Notes: generated by a model from the letters alone, not told the origin. DNA of 64,000 nucleotides from Lactifluus volemus (GCA_022376515.1 WTXI01000042.1:124001-188000); one strand, 5' to 3'; shown: positions 1 through 10,754, numbered from the stretch's first letter. Numbers and translations are program-made.

Positions 1-1775
1 CAAATATGTCCAAACAAATCGACACAGAGAGGACCCCTGTGGTGACTGCAGAAATTCTATTAGTGAAGATATTGGAGAAGCCACTGGTGGTGACGAGGGT
101 AGTGACGTTGAGGCCAATCCAATCCCCGAACCCCACAGAATGTCTTTGAGTCTGATATGCAGTTAGGAGACAAGTGAATAACCTCAAACTAGCACTGGAT
201 GACAATGGGGTGAAGTGGTGGCCTCTGAAACAACTTGGACTTTTGGGGGTATCATTGAGCTACAACGGCTTATTGCAGGTAAATCTCGCCAAAGCATTAT
301 GGTTGCAAACACGACTAAAACAGCAGAAAACAAATCAACCTATGTGGACGCACATCACTGGTAGCACGACTCGGTGGTTTTATAGATAGTCAATATGATA
401 TCAGGACGCTACCCATATAACTCACGTTCAGGGTTTGGATACGGGGGTCCTTGACTTCCGCTTTGTAACGAGTCTAGGGCGCGCTTGTACTATCATAACC
501 GGCTATCTACACATGCTTCGTGAGATCATGGAGACCCTCAAGAAGAACGTACACATCGGGACAACGTACGTAGCCCAGGCCTTTCACCCAACCTTACGTC
601 TCAGCGGTTGTCACTACCCAACATGAATCAAGATAACCTGAGTTTCAAGTCGATCTCTTATCAAGATCAGTATATCCGGTTGTCTGTGGTGTTCAGAAAA
701 TGGGGCGACAGACCCGAAGTGGCCCTTGAGTCATGGAACACCCTCTCCACCGCTCGCTCAAGGTCCAAATTCCCTTTGAATAGTAGAATTTGACACGGAA
801 CGAAATCTTGGTAAGTTACGTAGGTCTTAGAAAAGAGGTCCATGATTTGAAGAAAGTTGTAATTTGAGGAGTTAACCTAGAGTACTGACACTTCCGAGTG
901 GGGAAAAAGCCTCGTCGTCAAGGCTCACAGAACGGTAAAACTAACCCTAATGAATGTCTGATTGGGTTCACGGCGCTCTCATCTCAGTATGGCGTCCCCA
1001 AGGATCGTATGCAGGCCGAACAAGAAAGGAGGGACAATGCGTAAGTAACTGTAAGTCTTGCATGGGCATTACATGTGATACTTCATGCTGTCCAGGGGGC
1101 GCTCAGATACAAGGCTTGATGAAGTGAGGGTAGTCAGATAGTCCCTATGCCGCTAAGCGGAGTCGTATTCGTTATCTTATCTTCGATCCCTCATTATGTT
1201 TTTGATAGCCGACCATAGCAGCAGACATGATACTCCCCAGCCAGGTATGTGGTGGAAAAGATACTGTAAAACGAAGCAAGTAAGTTACATCGTGATGGCA
1301 AACAAGACATAGGGTGAGACGGGATCCAAACCGAGCGATTAAGCTCTTGCGTTTCATTGGGGGTAAGGGCTAAGATGAGACACATATTATCGGAACCGTA
1401 AAGTTCGTAGCGACATGGGGTTTAAGTTCTGAGAAATCCCGAAGGGGAATTAGATTCAAAGTGAGGTACGATACAAACCGTGACGTCGTAAGCGTGAGAA
1501 CGTGTCAACCGGCGTGCAACGTGGCCCCAGGCCACGCGAGTGCGGCTGTGGCTACCGGCTCCGACTCCGAGTCCACCCCAACGTCTTGTGCAACTTATTG
1601 ATCGAGCTGATCAAATTCTGCTCTCATTACAGAAGCTCTCTATAGCTTCTTCAAGTTACCTTTTCTGACTGGTTCGCAAAGTGCCAGTGCACAACAATTG
1701 AGCACGTTTCTGCGCCCACTATACTAGTGGTCCATCGCGCACGCTTTGAATCGGATAAACATAAACGGCTCGTTC
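1..1775. other. No supportable gene
   Basis: Reading both strands I find only short open frames with no recognisable family, no consistent splice pattern and no homology to the other repeats in the window. It may be old decayed transposon or intergenic sequence, but I saw no reverse transcriptase, integrase or transposase motif. Confidence 0.5.
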
Positions 1776-1850
1776 TTGACAATACCCCCAGACTAACGCG
1801 ATGACTCGGAAATAAATTCCGAGCATCGCGTTAGTCTGGGGTATTGCCAA
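1776..1850. repeat. Near-perfect inverted repeat (hairpin), about 35-bp arms
   Basis: The left arm 1776-1811 and the right arm 1817-1850 are reverse complements, apart from two single-base bulges and one mismatch, around a 5-nt loop (ATAAA). The arms contain the core CAGACTAACGCGATG and its complement. This could be a foldback (MITE-like) remnant, the end of an inverted duplication, or the precursor of a small RNA. No open reading frame uses it and I do not see it again in the window. Confidence 0.85.
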
Positions 1851-3730
1851 GTTGAGCCCTGAGGGCCTGAGGTGCTAACTCGGACAGGGGCCAGATTCCT
1901 ACCCATGAGCCAGTAGCGGACCGGCGGTAGTCGAACCTCGGGTACGCCGGACACGTATGTTCCCTTTTTATTTTCATCTGTCTGATCGTTTGTAAATTTC
2001 GTGGGGCTGGCTCTGGCGATGAGTCGACTATATCATGACGCTCCTTGAGACTTCCTTAGCAACTCCCCCATGCCCTCATGTTGCTCTCGTCGCCGGCAAT
2101 AGATCTCGCGTGGTCTATTCTCTCATGCCTTGTACGTACGCACTCCTGCACTTGCTTTCCATACTTGAACTGATGACCTTGGCTCACATAGTTGGGTATA
2201 TTTTTTCTGTATCATCTCTGGTCATTTGACAGGTTCAAATGCATGAGGTTCGCATTCCAGTGCAATTTCTCGTTCTGCAATATATGCGTTCTCATATTTA
2301 TTTATTTTTCAACTTAGATGGAATAGTGGATCCAATGCAGGATTTAAGAGATTCATGACAGTAAGCAAGTGCACGCGTCATATCGACTAGACTGACTATT
2401 CTTCAAGTACACCTACTTTACAGGGGTTCCCCTTATCATAACATATTCTATCGGGTTCTGCGCGATTAAGTATTCAGAAGGGTATATCTCCCTCCCAAAG
2501 TTTGGTAGTACGTAATTTATTGTGCAAGCCCCGCTCAAATTTACACGAGCCACAGCTATCGCAAAACCCCCTCAGCTCTGGACCGAGTCTCACCAGAGAA
2601 CAATTCTTCCCCTTCAGTTATGTGCCGCCTTTGCGTGGGGACTCGAATTGTATGTGCCCCTCACCCTACATTACCTTCCACTGATCCGCTACCTATAGAG
2701 TTACGCACCTCGAAAGTTTGTCTGAAATTCGTCGCGGCCTAAATCAAGTCATTTATTCTTTCACATAGCTCTTTGTTTCTCAATCTTCCTCATCAACTCG
2801 GCATCATCAAAAGACTGGTTTCAGAGCTGGTACTTCAGGTCCTGGGCCGTAGGCTCATTCATATCAGTACTTTACATCCCCTTGGTCACTTTATTGACCG
2901 GATCAGACCCCATTAAGGTACCTCGGAGGCGATACCATTACGGCCTGATCTAATTTCTAATTATTTCAAGTGCGAAATTTTCACAGCCCTCGCCGGGAGC
3001 TCTGGAAGTTTATTGTTGACCATTTGTTCCGTGATTACTATGTTTGTGTTCCACACGGTTACGGCTGGATGTTCCTTGTGCTGACAATCCCGTCCTTATA
3101 GGCGAAAGTTCGTGCCGTTCGTGGAAAGATTGGTAAGCCTGACATTTGCATTCCCCTTGTAAAGTCACTCACTCTGTCTTAGAGGAGAGAGGGGGTTTGC
3201 ATGACTGTGCTCGTCCGACTGACAAAGTTTCGTGAGTTAAGCGTACGACCCAGGCATGTCAACCCTATCACACCGATCCTGACGCGTATTATGCAGACCA
3301 TTTATATTTTCTCTCGAATACTATTCGCCGTCCCTCTGTTCATCCTTTCAGCTGATGGAGCAGGGAATCGCCACTTCGTTTCCGGGTCATGGTAACCTCG
3401 TATTCTCATCTGTATGTGTCTTGACTAACTTGCTGACAACAATTCAGTTTTGCCCGGGGTCAGTCCTGCGCTAATTCAAATGGTTGAAGTTCTAACCCGT
3501 CAATCGTCAGACCTATTGCTAATACTTGCCGGCTTTGGATTTGCAATTACTTTTTCAATACTACTCCCGGTGTTTAACGATCTCAGTGTATGCCAGAACA
3601 ACTCCTGACTGTCCTCATAGATATTTTTCCCTCGCTCGATCGAAACGGAGATTTCTCGGGTAAAAAACAGGCACCACATCGCCCAAGGCCATCACCGTAT
3701 CACAATCACTTCACGGGAACGCGAACTCGA
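1851..3730. other. No supportable gene
   Basis: There are only short, unrelated open frames. Scattered GT...AG pairs occur but do not join frames into anything recognisable. I see no tRNA, no terminal repeats and no similarity to the tandem array that begins at about 3.73 kb. Confidence 0.45.
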
Positions 3731-3731
3731 A

Positions 3732-4240
3732 GTGCATGAACCTGATCGTCGGCTGTCATATGTAAACCAGTACCCGCCTGGCCTAAATATGTCTGGCACG
3801 CTCTCCCTGGCAGCGTCCAATCTGCCAGTGAGAGACCACGAGTCCCAGGGCAACCCATCCTCGCGTCGGTCGTCGCATGTCGATAACTTCACATCTCCCA
3901 TTGGTATGTGTTTTGTGATAATAAACTTTATGATCCATTGCCTACTACCATATCACAGATATTTCGCGTCAGATCTCTCGGCTATGACGAACCGCTTGTC
4001 TGGAACAGCTTTCTTTGCATCATCTTTGTACAGCGCTGGCGGCTGCATGTCACATTCACATTACAAGCCTTTGATATGCTATCGGGTACTGGCATATATA
4101 TACTGTATTCACCCTCCAAAGAGGAGAATAAAGCAACCTCTTGTAACTCGAAATGGTGTTTGTGTCCCAATTCCATCTCTGTTACTAAGTTGAACTTGTT
4201 ATAATAATGACTGGTTCAGTCCTTACTGCGGAATCAGAAA
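3732..4240. repeat. Module X, copy 1 (upstream repeat, function unknown)
   Basis: This stretch reappears at about 9150-9590 with only scattered differences. A plausible intron lies at 3905-3959 (gtatgtgt...atcacag). The following open frame encodes a hydrophobic peptide including VWNSFL and FVQRW, but I cannot connect it to an upstream coding exon without hitting a stop. It may be the decayed 3' end of a gene that was once part of the amplified unit. Confidence 0.5.
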
Positions 4241-4386
4241 CCTTCACTCTAGTCTATAACCCCAGACCAGAAGTTATCGTACGTGCGTCGTTCATCGCAG
4301 GCGCCCATAATAACGGGCGTCTAATCTGCCGGCATCGGCATTGTGCGAGGCTCAGCTGGCTGAGACAAGCAAGTAGACAAGCTCGT

Positions 4387-4603
4387 CACCAATCCGGCAC
4401 GCATTCGTTGGTTTGTGGTTTGTGGCACTTTTTATTTATAATAAAGTACACATCTCAACACTCGCTAGAAACCCTCTCCGGCCTACTCCCTGAGCCCAAT
4501 TTCCAACTGAGCCGGAACCGTCTTAGGTGAGAAGAGTTCACTCACAGTCGTGATGATAGTACTCTAATCTCTGGTTGCTCTTTCGATTAGCTACTAACTG
4601 AAA
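4387..4603 (+). promoter_or_regulatory. Conserved promoter and intron-bearing leader, unit 1
   Basis: A CCAAT box (4389-4393) precedes a TATA-like element (TTTATAATAAAG, 4434-4445). The sequence downstream (CACTCGCT...) is shared with units 2 and 3. A GT...AG intron in the 5' leader, 4527-4590, starts GTGAGA and ends GATTAG, 13 nt before the ATG. Because all three copies keep the same layout, the amplified genes probably carry their own promoter. Confidence 0.6.
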
Positions 4604-5401
4604 ATGGCCAAAATTATCAGATCTGCAAAGTCGAGCAGCGATTGGACTTATAACGAGCTCATCGCATATAACATCACCGTGGTCGCTCAGTCGCCACAGG
4701 ACTTTTTTCGTACAAACACAGAGCCATCCTTGGATGATATCGACCCTTCGCTCATTAACTCCACAGTCGATGCGGACGATGTCGGTGACAGCACTTTCCA
4801 TTATCTCACATACCTCGACTTGGCCACCAAAGCTACTCAAGAAAGTTTCATTGACATATTTGCTCGTGAGACCCTCCTCGTGCTTGGCTTTGAAGAACGG
4901 GGACTGGCCATAAGCACGGGCTTCACTATCCCGCTGACGATCTGTGGTGATGACCGCCGCACTGCACAAACTGACGTTTGTTTGTTGTCTCGACGATCAA
5001 TGATCTTACTTATTTTGCAAGGGGACAAGACTTTGTTCAATGGGTCGGACCCTGAACCACAAGTAATCGCAGAAGCAATTGCTGCGTACCGGTATAACAA
5101 CATGAAACGACAGACCGGAGGGCTTCCCACCCTGGACACAATGATTATTCCGTGCATCACCATGGTTGGCACGCGACCAACTTTCTATCTGGTTCCGGTC
5201 AGTCGAGCACTCAGCACCGCGGTTGTGACTGGCCAATACCCCGAAACTCCAACAATGGTTGTGAAGTGTGTCACGATTTTGGGGCCCAACCGTCGATTCA
5301 GTGAAGGCATGGAGTCGCCCGAGTATAGACGGCTTGCTTTTCAGCGTTTCATCGCGTTCAAAAGCCTTGCCAAAGAATATTGGCAGACATTCCTTGTCTG
5401 A
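4604..5401 (+). CDS. REase-like (PD-(D/E)XK-type) protein, tandem copy 1
   Basis: A single-exon gene of 265 residues, one of three tandem paralogues. The N-terminal half (about 1-110) is a helical region with the recurrent phrase SLINS. The central part fits a PD-(D/E)XK nuclease core: a helix with acidic residues near ETLLVLGFEE, an Asp in TDVCLL (D124), then a hydrophobic strand ending LQGDK (K142). A helix DPEPQVIAEAIAAY follows, and the next conserved block includes MVGTRPTFY and EGM. I know this arrangement from a large uncharacterised agaricomycete family; the nuclease reading is inference from motif spacing. The residue expected to be acidic two before the Lys is Gly here (codon GGG at 5021), whereas copy 2 has Glu, so this copy may be catalytically weak or inactive. 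The start is the first ATG after the leader intron. Confidence 0.8.
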   Translation: MAKIIRSAKSSSDWTYNELIAYNITVVAQSPQDFFRTNTEPSLDDIDPSLINSTVDADDVGDSTFHYLTYLDLATKATQESFIDIFARETLLVLGFEERGLAISTGFTIPLTICGDDRRTAQTDVCLLSRRSMILLILQGDKTLFNGSDPEPQVIAEAIAAYRYNNMKRQTGGLPTLDTMIIPCITMVGTRPTFYLVPVSRALSTAVVTGQYPETPTMVVKCVTILGPNRRFSEGMESPEYRRLAFQRFIAFKSLAKEYWQTFLV

Positions 5402-5889
5402 GCCACCTTGTTCGTGTATGTCTACAGCCAGATTGTTCAGTTTCGCGTCCGAAATTTGACTTAAGTTCTCTAGGAAAATCTGGCCTCCCCAAATGTAGCT
5501 CAGAATGCATTGTGTTGCGGACTTTCGGACTGGACCAGACGAGTATCGGAATGGTTGACTCACTTTATGGTCGCTCATCAAATGTGTCCTTTAGATTTTC
5601 CTGCTTTGCTTTGATATCCTTCCACCAATTTCCAGACTGTTCTGTCACGATACGTTCCAACGCGACGTCATTCATTCCAATTGTCTATCGTGGCCCTTAG
5701 TTCCATCTCTCTTACTAGCTTAGTAGCTAATGCCTGGTTCCCTTCTTACTGCGGAATTCATCCACTAGCCTACAACCCCTGGCCAGTAGTTACTGTACGT
5801 GCGACGAGTCATGCCAAGAAATCAATTTGAAATTACGTATCGTGAGACAAGCAGAGTTATCGACTCGTGACCGCGTGACCGACCGATCC

Positions 5890-6690
5890 AGTTTCTGAAC
5901 AGTCAACAGTCAATCATGCAAGTTTATGACGACCCGGTCTCTGATCCCTCTGTCTAACTGGACCATATCCCCTCAGTAAAGCTACCACAGTTTGATATAC
6001 GTCTGCCTGACCAGGCCATTTGGGAGGCGTCCAAATTCTTTGAGCGAACGATAGACCTTGATCTCCCGGGAGATCTAATCCTGAGTGCTCTTTGGCCAGT
6101 CGTCTATAGAACTCTCTCTCTGTGTCCAAAACTCAGCGGATCCATCGCGAATGAAGAAGAATTTAATGCTAATGTCAAGCGACAAGGGGAGGAAGAGTTT
6201 CGCGAGCCGGTGAAAGTTCGGTGAGGAGGAACTTTTGGCGTAATCTCTGAGATAATGGTATATTTCCTGTTTAACGACCAGCTTATTCCTCATATCATCT
6301 ATTTAGACGTGTTCATGAAACAAATATCGGCGGACTCGGACCCATCAGAATAGGAACGCATAACCTGATCCGAAGCATCGGTCAATGGCGCGCATAAACT
6401 CGAAACCACCCGATTTGTATTTGATCATGTATTGCGACAGCTACCGTACAGGTCTGGGATACCCCTTTCCGGGGTAATGCTGCAGATGTACTACTTATGA
6501 CCACCTCGACGGGCAAAGGGTGGTCTATGCGGCAAGTCGGTCAACTCCTATGGGACGGGCAAGTCTCGCACTGTAGATCAAGTCCCAAGAATCGCTATTA
6601 CGGTGCAGATGTGCCTTCGCGAAGACGGAATGTAAGGTGCCACATTTCTTCACTTGCTCTCTTCATTCTGCTTGCTTATAATTTAGCTGC
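5890..6690 (+). pseudogene. 5' fragment of an NTPase/REase fusion gene (broken)
   Basis: This aligns with the start of the intact gene at 60298 and with the minus-strand copy ending at 34065. The N-terminal helical region (PDQAI, ANVKRQGEEEF), the second exon region (VFMKQISAD) and the start of the P-loop exon (around 6455-6630) are all present. It carries in-frame stops (for example TGA just after the EEEF segment and TAG at about 6350). It has also lost the GT of the conserved second intron, which reads GGCGCG where the minus-strand copy has a donor. It ends before the Walker B exon. It sits inside unit 1 between the REase-like gene and module Z, where units 2 and 3 have no such sequence. 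Confidence 0.8.
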
Positions 6691-6699
6691 GATCCGTTT

Positions 6700-6975
6700 A
6701 CTAGTACTAAGAGAACATGCGTGCCTACAAAGGGGGGTATTCGGACACCGACCTCAAGTCGCACGCGAAAGATACATCATTCCCTCTATCCCCACACTCC
6801 CACCCAACCCCATATTTGACACCAAAGCCGGGGGATCGCCCTCTCCAAGTCCTAGAGGCTGCTTGTGACCGCGGAGACGAGACCCACCCCAAGAGGATCA
6901 TGACTAGGAAGCCAGGGCCCAGGTCCACAACCTCTGCCGAGTCGTGCATTCCCGTAAAGGCCCCCTCGCCTTACG
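6700..6975. repeat. Module Z, copy 1
   Basis: It matches 8830-9060 and 11850-12080. Shared landmarks are AGAGAACATGCGTG at the left, a CACCCCAAGAGGATCATG block in copies 1 and 2, and a CGCACGCGAAAGA block in copies 1 and 3. No convincing coding frame is conserved across the three copies, so I treat it as a non-coding part of the amplified unit. Confidence 0.6.
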
Positions 6976-7176
6976 CCCAGACCAGAAGTTATCGTACGTG
7001 CGTCGTCCATCGTAGGAGCCCATAAACAGCGAGCGTCTAATTTGCCGGCATCGGCAGTGCGAGGCCCAGCCGCTGCGACAAGCTCATGGGCCCGCATCCG
7101 TTGGTTTGTAGCTTGTGGCTCTTTTTCTTTACTGCTTTGCGGCACTTTATTTGCTACTACTTTGTGGCACTTTTTG

Positions 7177-7354
7177 CTTATAATAAAGTACACATGTCAA
7201 CACTCGCTCTCCAGAAACTCTCTCCAGCCTACTCCCTGAGCCCAATTTCCAACTTGAAGCGAGCCGAAACCGTCCTAGGTGAGAGAAGTTCACTCACAGT
7301 CGTGACGATAGTTCTAAATCTCTGGCTGCTCTTTTGATTAGCTACAAACTGAAA
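7177..7354 (+). promoter_or_regulatory. Conserved promoter and intron-bearing leader, unit 2
   Basis: The TATA-like element CTTATAATAAAG is at 7177-7188 and the leader intron at 7279-7341 (GTGAGA...GATTAG), as in units 1 and 3. The CCAAT box seen in units 1 and 3 is absent at the equivalent place, where a short deletion removed it. Copy 2 may therefore be expressed differently. Confidence 0.55.
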
Positions 7355-8152
7355 ATGGCCAACCTCATCCGATCTGCAAAGTCGGGCAGCGATTGGACTT
7401 ATAACGATCTCGTCACATATAACATTACCGTGGTCACTCAGTCGCCACAGGATTTCTTTCGTACAAACACAGAGCCATCCTTAGGTGGTCTGGATCCTTC
7501 GCTCATTAACTCCACAGTCGATGCGGACAATGTCGGTGACAGCACTTCCCGATATCTCACATACCTTGACTTGGCCACCAAAGCTACTCAAGAAAGTTGG
7601 ATTGACATATTTGCTCGTGAGACCCTCATCATCCTCGGCTTTGAAGAACGGGGACTGGCCGTAGGCATGGGCTTCCGTATCCCGCTCACTATCTGTGGTG
7701 ATGTCCGCCGCACTGCACAAACTGACGTCTGTTTGTTGTCTCGACGATCAACGATCTTACTTATTTTGCAAGAGGACAAGACCTTGTTCAATGGGTCGGA
7801 CCCTGAACCACAAGTGATCGCAGAAGCGATTGCTGCCTATCAACATAACAACACGAAACGACAGAAAGAAAGGCTTCCCACCCTGGACACAATGATTATT
7901 CCCTGCATCACCATGGTTGGCACGCGACCAACGTTTTATCTGGTCCCGGTCAGTCGAGCACTCAGCACTGCGGTTATGAATGGCCAATACCCCGCAACTC
8001 CAACAAGGGTTGTGAAGTGTGCCACGTTTTTGGGGCCCAATCGTCGATTCAGTGAAGGCATGGAGTCGCCCGAGTATAGACGGCTTGCTTTTAAGCGTTT
8101 CATCGCGTTCAAACGCCTTGCCAAAGGATATTGGCAGACATTCCTTGTCTGA
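7355..8152 (+). CDS. REase-like (PD-(D/E)XK-type) protein, tandem copy 2
   Basis: Single exon, 265 residues, closely similar to the copies at 4604 and 9957. I chose the start MANLIRSAK because it matches the other copies and follows the leader intron; an upstream in-frame ATG at 7334 lies inside the predicted intron. It keeps the full D...E-x-K pattern: TDVCLL followed by LQEDK (GAG codon at 7772-7774). The other two copies have GGG at this position. Copy 2 is therefore the best candidate for an active nuclease in the array. The helix DPEPQVIAEAIAAY follows, as in REase folds. Changes specific to this copy include QHNNTKRQKER in place of the RYNNMKRQTGG of copies 1 and 3. The substrate and biological role are unknown. 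Confidence 0.8.
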   Translation: MANLIRSAKSGSDWTYNDLVTYNITVVTQSPQDFFRTNTEPSLGGLDPSLINSTVDADNVGDSTSRYLTYLDLATKATQESWIDIFARETLIILGFEERGLAVGMGFRIPLTICGDVRRTAQTDVCLLSRRSTILLILQEDKTLFNGSDPEPQVIAEAIAAYQHNNTKRQKERLPTLDTMIIPCITMVGTRPTFYLVPVSRALSTAVMNGQYPATPTRVVKCATFLGPNRRFSEGMESPEYRRLAFKRFIAFKRLAKGYWQTFLV

Positions 8153-8559
8153 GCCATCTTGTGCGTGTATGTTTACAGCCAGATTGTTCTGTTTCGTCCG
8201 ACCTGACTGAGTCCCCTAGGAAAATCTGGCCTCCCCAAATGTGTCCTTCAGATTTGCCTGCTTTGCTTTGATACTTATGGAGGGTATAACCCCTCATCTA
8301 TTCTATCCTTCCACTAATTTCCAGACCGTTCTGTCACCGTTCCAACGCGACGTCATGCATTTCAATTGTCCATGCCCTCCTTACTGCGGAATTCACCCAC
8401 TAGTCTACAACCCCTGGCCAGTAGTTACTTTACGTGCGACGAGTTATGCTAAGAAACTAATTTGAAATTATGTATTGTGGGACAAACACAGTTAGCGGCT
8501 TGTGACCGGGGATGGCGCCACTGGCGGATTTGGAGAAGAACACAATGACAGTCACATTC

Positions 8560-9060
8560 CTGCACAAGTTGAGCCTCACCTCAAGCTGAGGGAAAGAAGT
8601 GGAACAATGTTTTGGATTTGAGTGATCCTTGTTTTCCATGGGTTATCGAGAGTAGCGAACGGCAATACTTTGTAATGAGCCCTGAGATCTGAGACCCGAA
8701 ATCCCTCACCTCCGTGAATGCGCATGCCTCCAAGCCATCGAAGAAAAGAGCCACACCACGCTCCAGTTTACCGCGTTCCCGCCCAGCTCCCCGGAGTCCA
8801 TCTAGGGCATAGCTGAAACCCCCGTCCTATTTCTGCGATCTGTCTACTAACAGAACATGGATGCGTGCACAGGGCGATATTCGGCCCGACACCTCGAGCC
8901 CACATGGCACATGGACAAACGCCGACCTCGCCAAGTGTCAGAGGCTGCTTGCGACCGCGAAGGCGAGACCCACCCCAAGAGGATCATGGCTAGGAGGCCA
9001 GGGCACAGGCCCACAACCTCCTCATGCGCGTAAAGACCCCCTCACCTTACATTACGAGAT
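8560..9060. repeat. Modules Y and Z, copy 2
   Basis: The left part (8560-8830) matches 11440-11850, with the shared landmark CATGGGTTATCGAG versus CATGAAGCATCGGGAG and a common TAGCGAACGGCAATACTTTG. Copy 3 is longer, with an extra run of about 60 bp at 11580-11640. The right part is module Z. No gene is evident. Confidence 0.6.
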
Positions 9061-9149
9061 ACACGTACCCACATCCACACCCTCAACCTCAGGTGGAGCC
9101 TTTTCAGGAAAAACTGAGCTTGTATCGTTTAGGTGGCCGCCTGGTCTGG

Positions 9150-9590
9150 CACGCTCTTGCTGGTAGCGACCAATCTGCCAGTGGCAGACCACGAGTCACA
9201 GGGCAACCCATCCTCGTCGGTCATCGCATGTCGATAACTTCACATCTCCAATTGGTATGTGTTTTGTGATAACAAACTTTATGATCCATTGCCTACTACC
9301 ATATCACAGATATTTCGCGTCAGATCTCTCGGCTATGACGAACCGCTTGTCTGGAACAGCTTTCTTTTTACCATCTTTGTACAGCGCTGGCGGCTGCATG
9401 TCACGTTCACATTACAAGCATTTGATATGCTATCTGGTACTGGCATATATATACTGTATTCGCCCTCCAAAGAGGAGTATAAAGCAACCTCTTGTAACTC
9501 GAAATTGTGTTTGTGACCCAATTCCATCTCTGTTACTAAGTTGAACTTGTTATACTAACGACTGGTTCAGTTCCCTCCTTACTGCGGAAT
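9150..9590. repeat. Module X, copy 2 (in unit 3)
   Basis: This is the near-identical counterpart of 3790-4240, including the putative intron beginning GTATGTGTTTTGTGATAA. Differences are mostly single bases. The sequence upstream of the intron differs enough between the copies (for example CGCGTCGG versus CGTCGG) to shift any common frame, which argues against a conserved protein here. Confidence 0.55.
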
Positions 9591-9736
9591 CAGAAACCTT
9601 CACTCTCTAGTCTATAACCACAGACCAGAGGTTATCGTACGTGCGTCGTTCATCGCAGGAGCCCATAATCTAATCTGCCGGCATTGGCATTGCCAGTGCA
9701 GTGTGCGAGGCACAGCGGGCTGAGACAAACTCGTCA

Positions 9737-9956
9737 CCAATCCGGCCCGCATCCGTTGGTTTGTGGTTTGTGGCACTTTTTACTTATAATAAAGCACACA
9801 TGTCAACACTCGCTCTCCAGAAACCCTCTCCAGCCTACTCCCTGAGCCCAATTTCCAACTGAGCCGGAACCGTCTTAGGTGAGAGGAGTTCACTCACAGT
9901 CGTGACGATAGTACTCTAAATCTCTGGTTGCTCTTTCGATTAGCTACAAACTGAAA
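9737..9956 (+). promoter_or_regulatory. Conserved promoter and intron-bearing leader, unit 3
   Basis: A CCAAT box (9737-9741), a TATA-like CTTATAATAAAG (9783-9794) and a leader intron at 9879-9943 precede the ATG at 9957. The arrangement and spacing match unit 1. Confidence 0.6.
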
Positions 9957-10754
9957 ATGGCCAACCTCATCCGATCTGCAAAGTCGAGCAGCGATTGGTC
10001 TTGTAACGATCTTGTCGCGTATAACATCACCGTGGTCGCTCAGTCGCCAGAGGATTTCTTTTGTACAAACACAGAGCCATCCTTGGATGATATCGATCCT
10101 TCGCTCATTAACTCCGCAGTCTATGCGGACAATGTCGATGAGAGCACTTTCCATTATCTCACATTCCTTGACTTGGCCACCAAAGCTGCTCAAAAAACAT
10201 GGATCGATGAGTTTGCTCGGCAGACCCTCCTCATCCTCGGTTTTGAAGAACGGGAACTGGTCATGATCACGGGCCTCCCTATCCCGCTGACTATCTGTGG
10301 TGATGACCGCCGCACTGCACAAACTGATGTTTGTTTGTTGTCTCGACAATCAACGATCTTACTTATTGTGCAAGGGGATAAGACCTTGTTCAATGGGTCG
10401 GACCCTGAACCACAAGTAATCGCAGAAGCGATTGCTGCGTACCGGTATAACAACATGAAACGACAGACCGGAGGGCTTCCCACCCTGGACACAATGATTA
10501 TTCCCTGCATCACCATGGTTGGCACGCGGCCAACTTTCTATCTGGTCCCGGTCAGTCGAGCACTCAGCACCGCGGTTGAGACTGGCCAATACCCCGAAAC
10601 TCCAACAAAGGTTACGAACTGTGTCACGATTTTGGGGCCCAACCGTCGATTCAGTGAAGGCATGGAGTCGCCCGAGTATAGACGGCTTGCGTTTCAGCGT
10701 TTCATCGCGTTCAAAAGCCTTGCCAAAGAATATTGGCAGACATTCCATGTCTGA
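9957..10754 (+). CDS. REase-like (PD-(D/E)XK-type) protein, tandem copy 3
   Basis: Single exon, 265 residues, uninterrupted. It shares the family core: TDVCLL, then VQGDK, DPEPQVIAEAIAAY, MVGTRPTFY and a C-terminal block EYRRLAFQRF. Like copy 1 it has Gly in place of the Glu expected in the E-x-K motif (GGG at 10374-10376). The segment around residues 60-105 (SAVYADNVDES, KTWIDEFARQ) is the most divergent of the three copies, which suggests faster change in the N-terminal half. The frame stays open in all three copies despite divergence. That argues that they are, or were until recently, under selection; a substitution-rate test would show this. Confidence 0.8.
   Translation: MANLIRSAKSSSDWSCNDLVAYNITVVAQSPEDFFCTNTEPSLDDIDPSLINSAVYADNVDESTFHYLTFLDLATKAAQKTWIDEFARQTLLILGFEERELVMITGLPIPLTICGDDRRTAQTDVCLLSRQSTILLIVQGDKTLFNGSDPEPQVIAEAIAAYRYNNMKRQTGGLPTLDTMIIPCITMVGTRPTFYLVPVSRALSTAVETGQYPETPTKVTNCVTILGPNRRFSEGMESPEYRRLAFQRFIAFKSLAKEYWQTFHV

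Noticed and set aside
1885..1960. tRNA-like B-box (GGTTCGACT on the minus strand)
   Set aside because: The flanking bases do not form a T-stem or acceptor stem and no anticodon arm is visible.
1..3700. LTR or LINE retrotransposon
   Set aside because: No reverse transcriptase, integrase or RNase H motif, no long terminal repeat pair and no poly-A-tailed end could be found.
3908..4204. Protein-coding gene in module X
   Set aside because: The open frame is kept in both copies, but they are too similar for that to mean selection, and no upstream exon joins it in frame.
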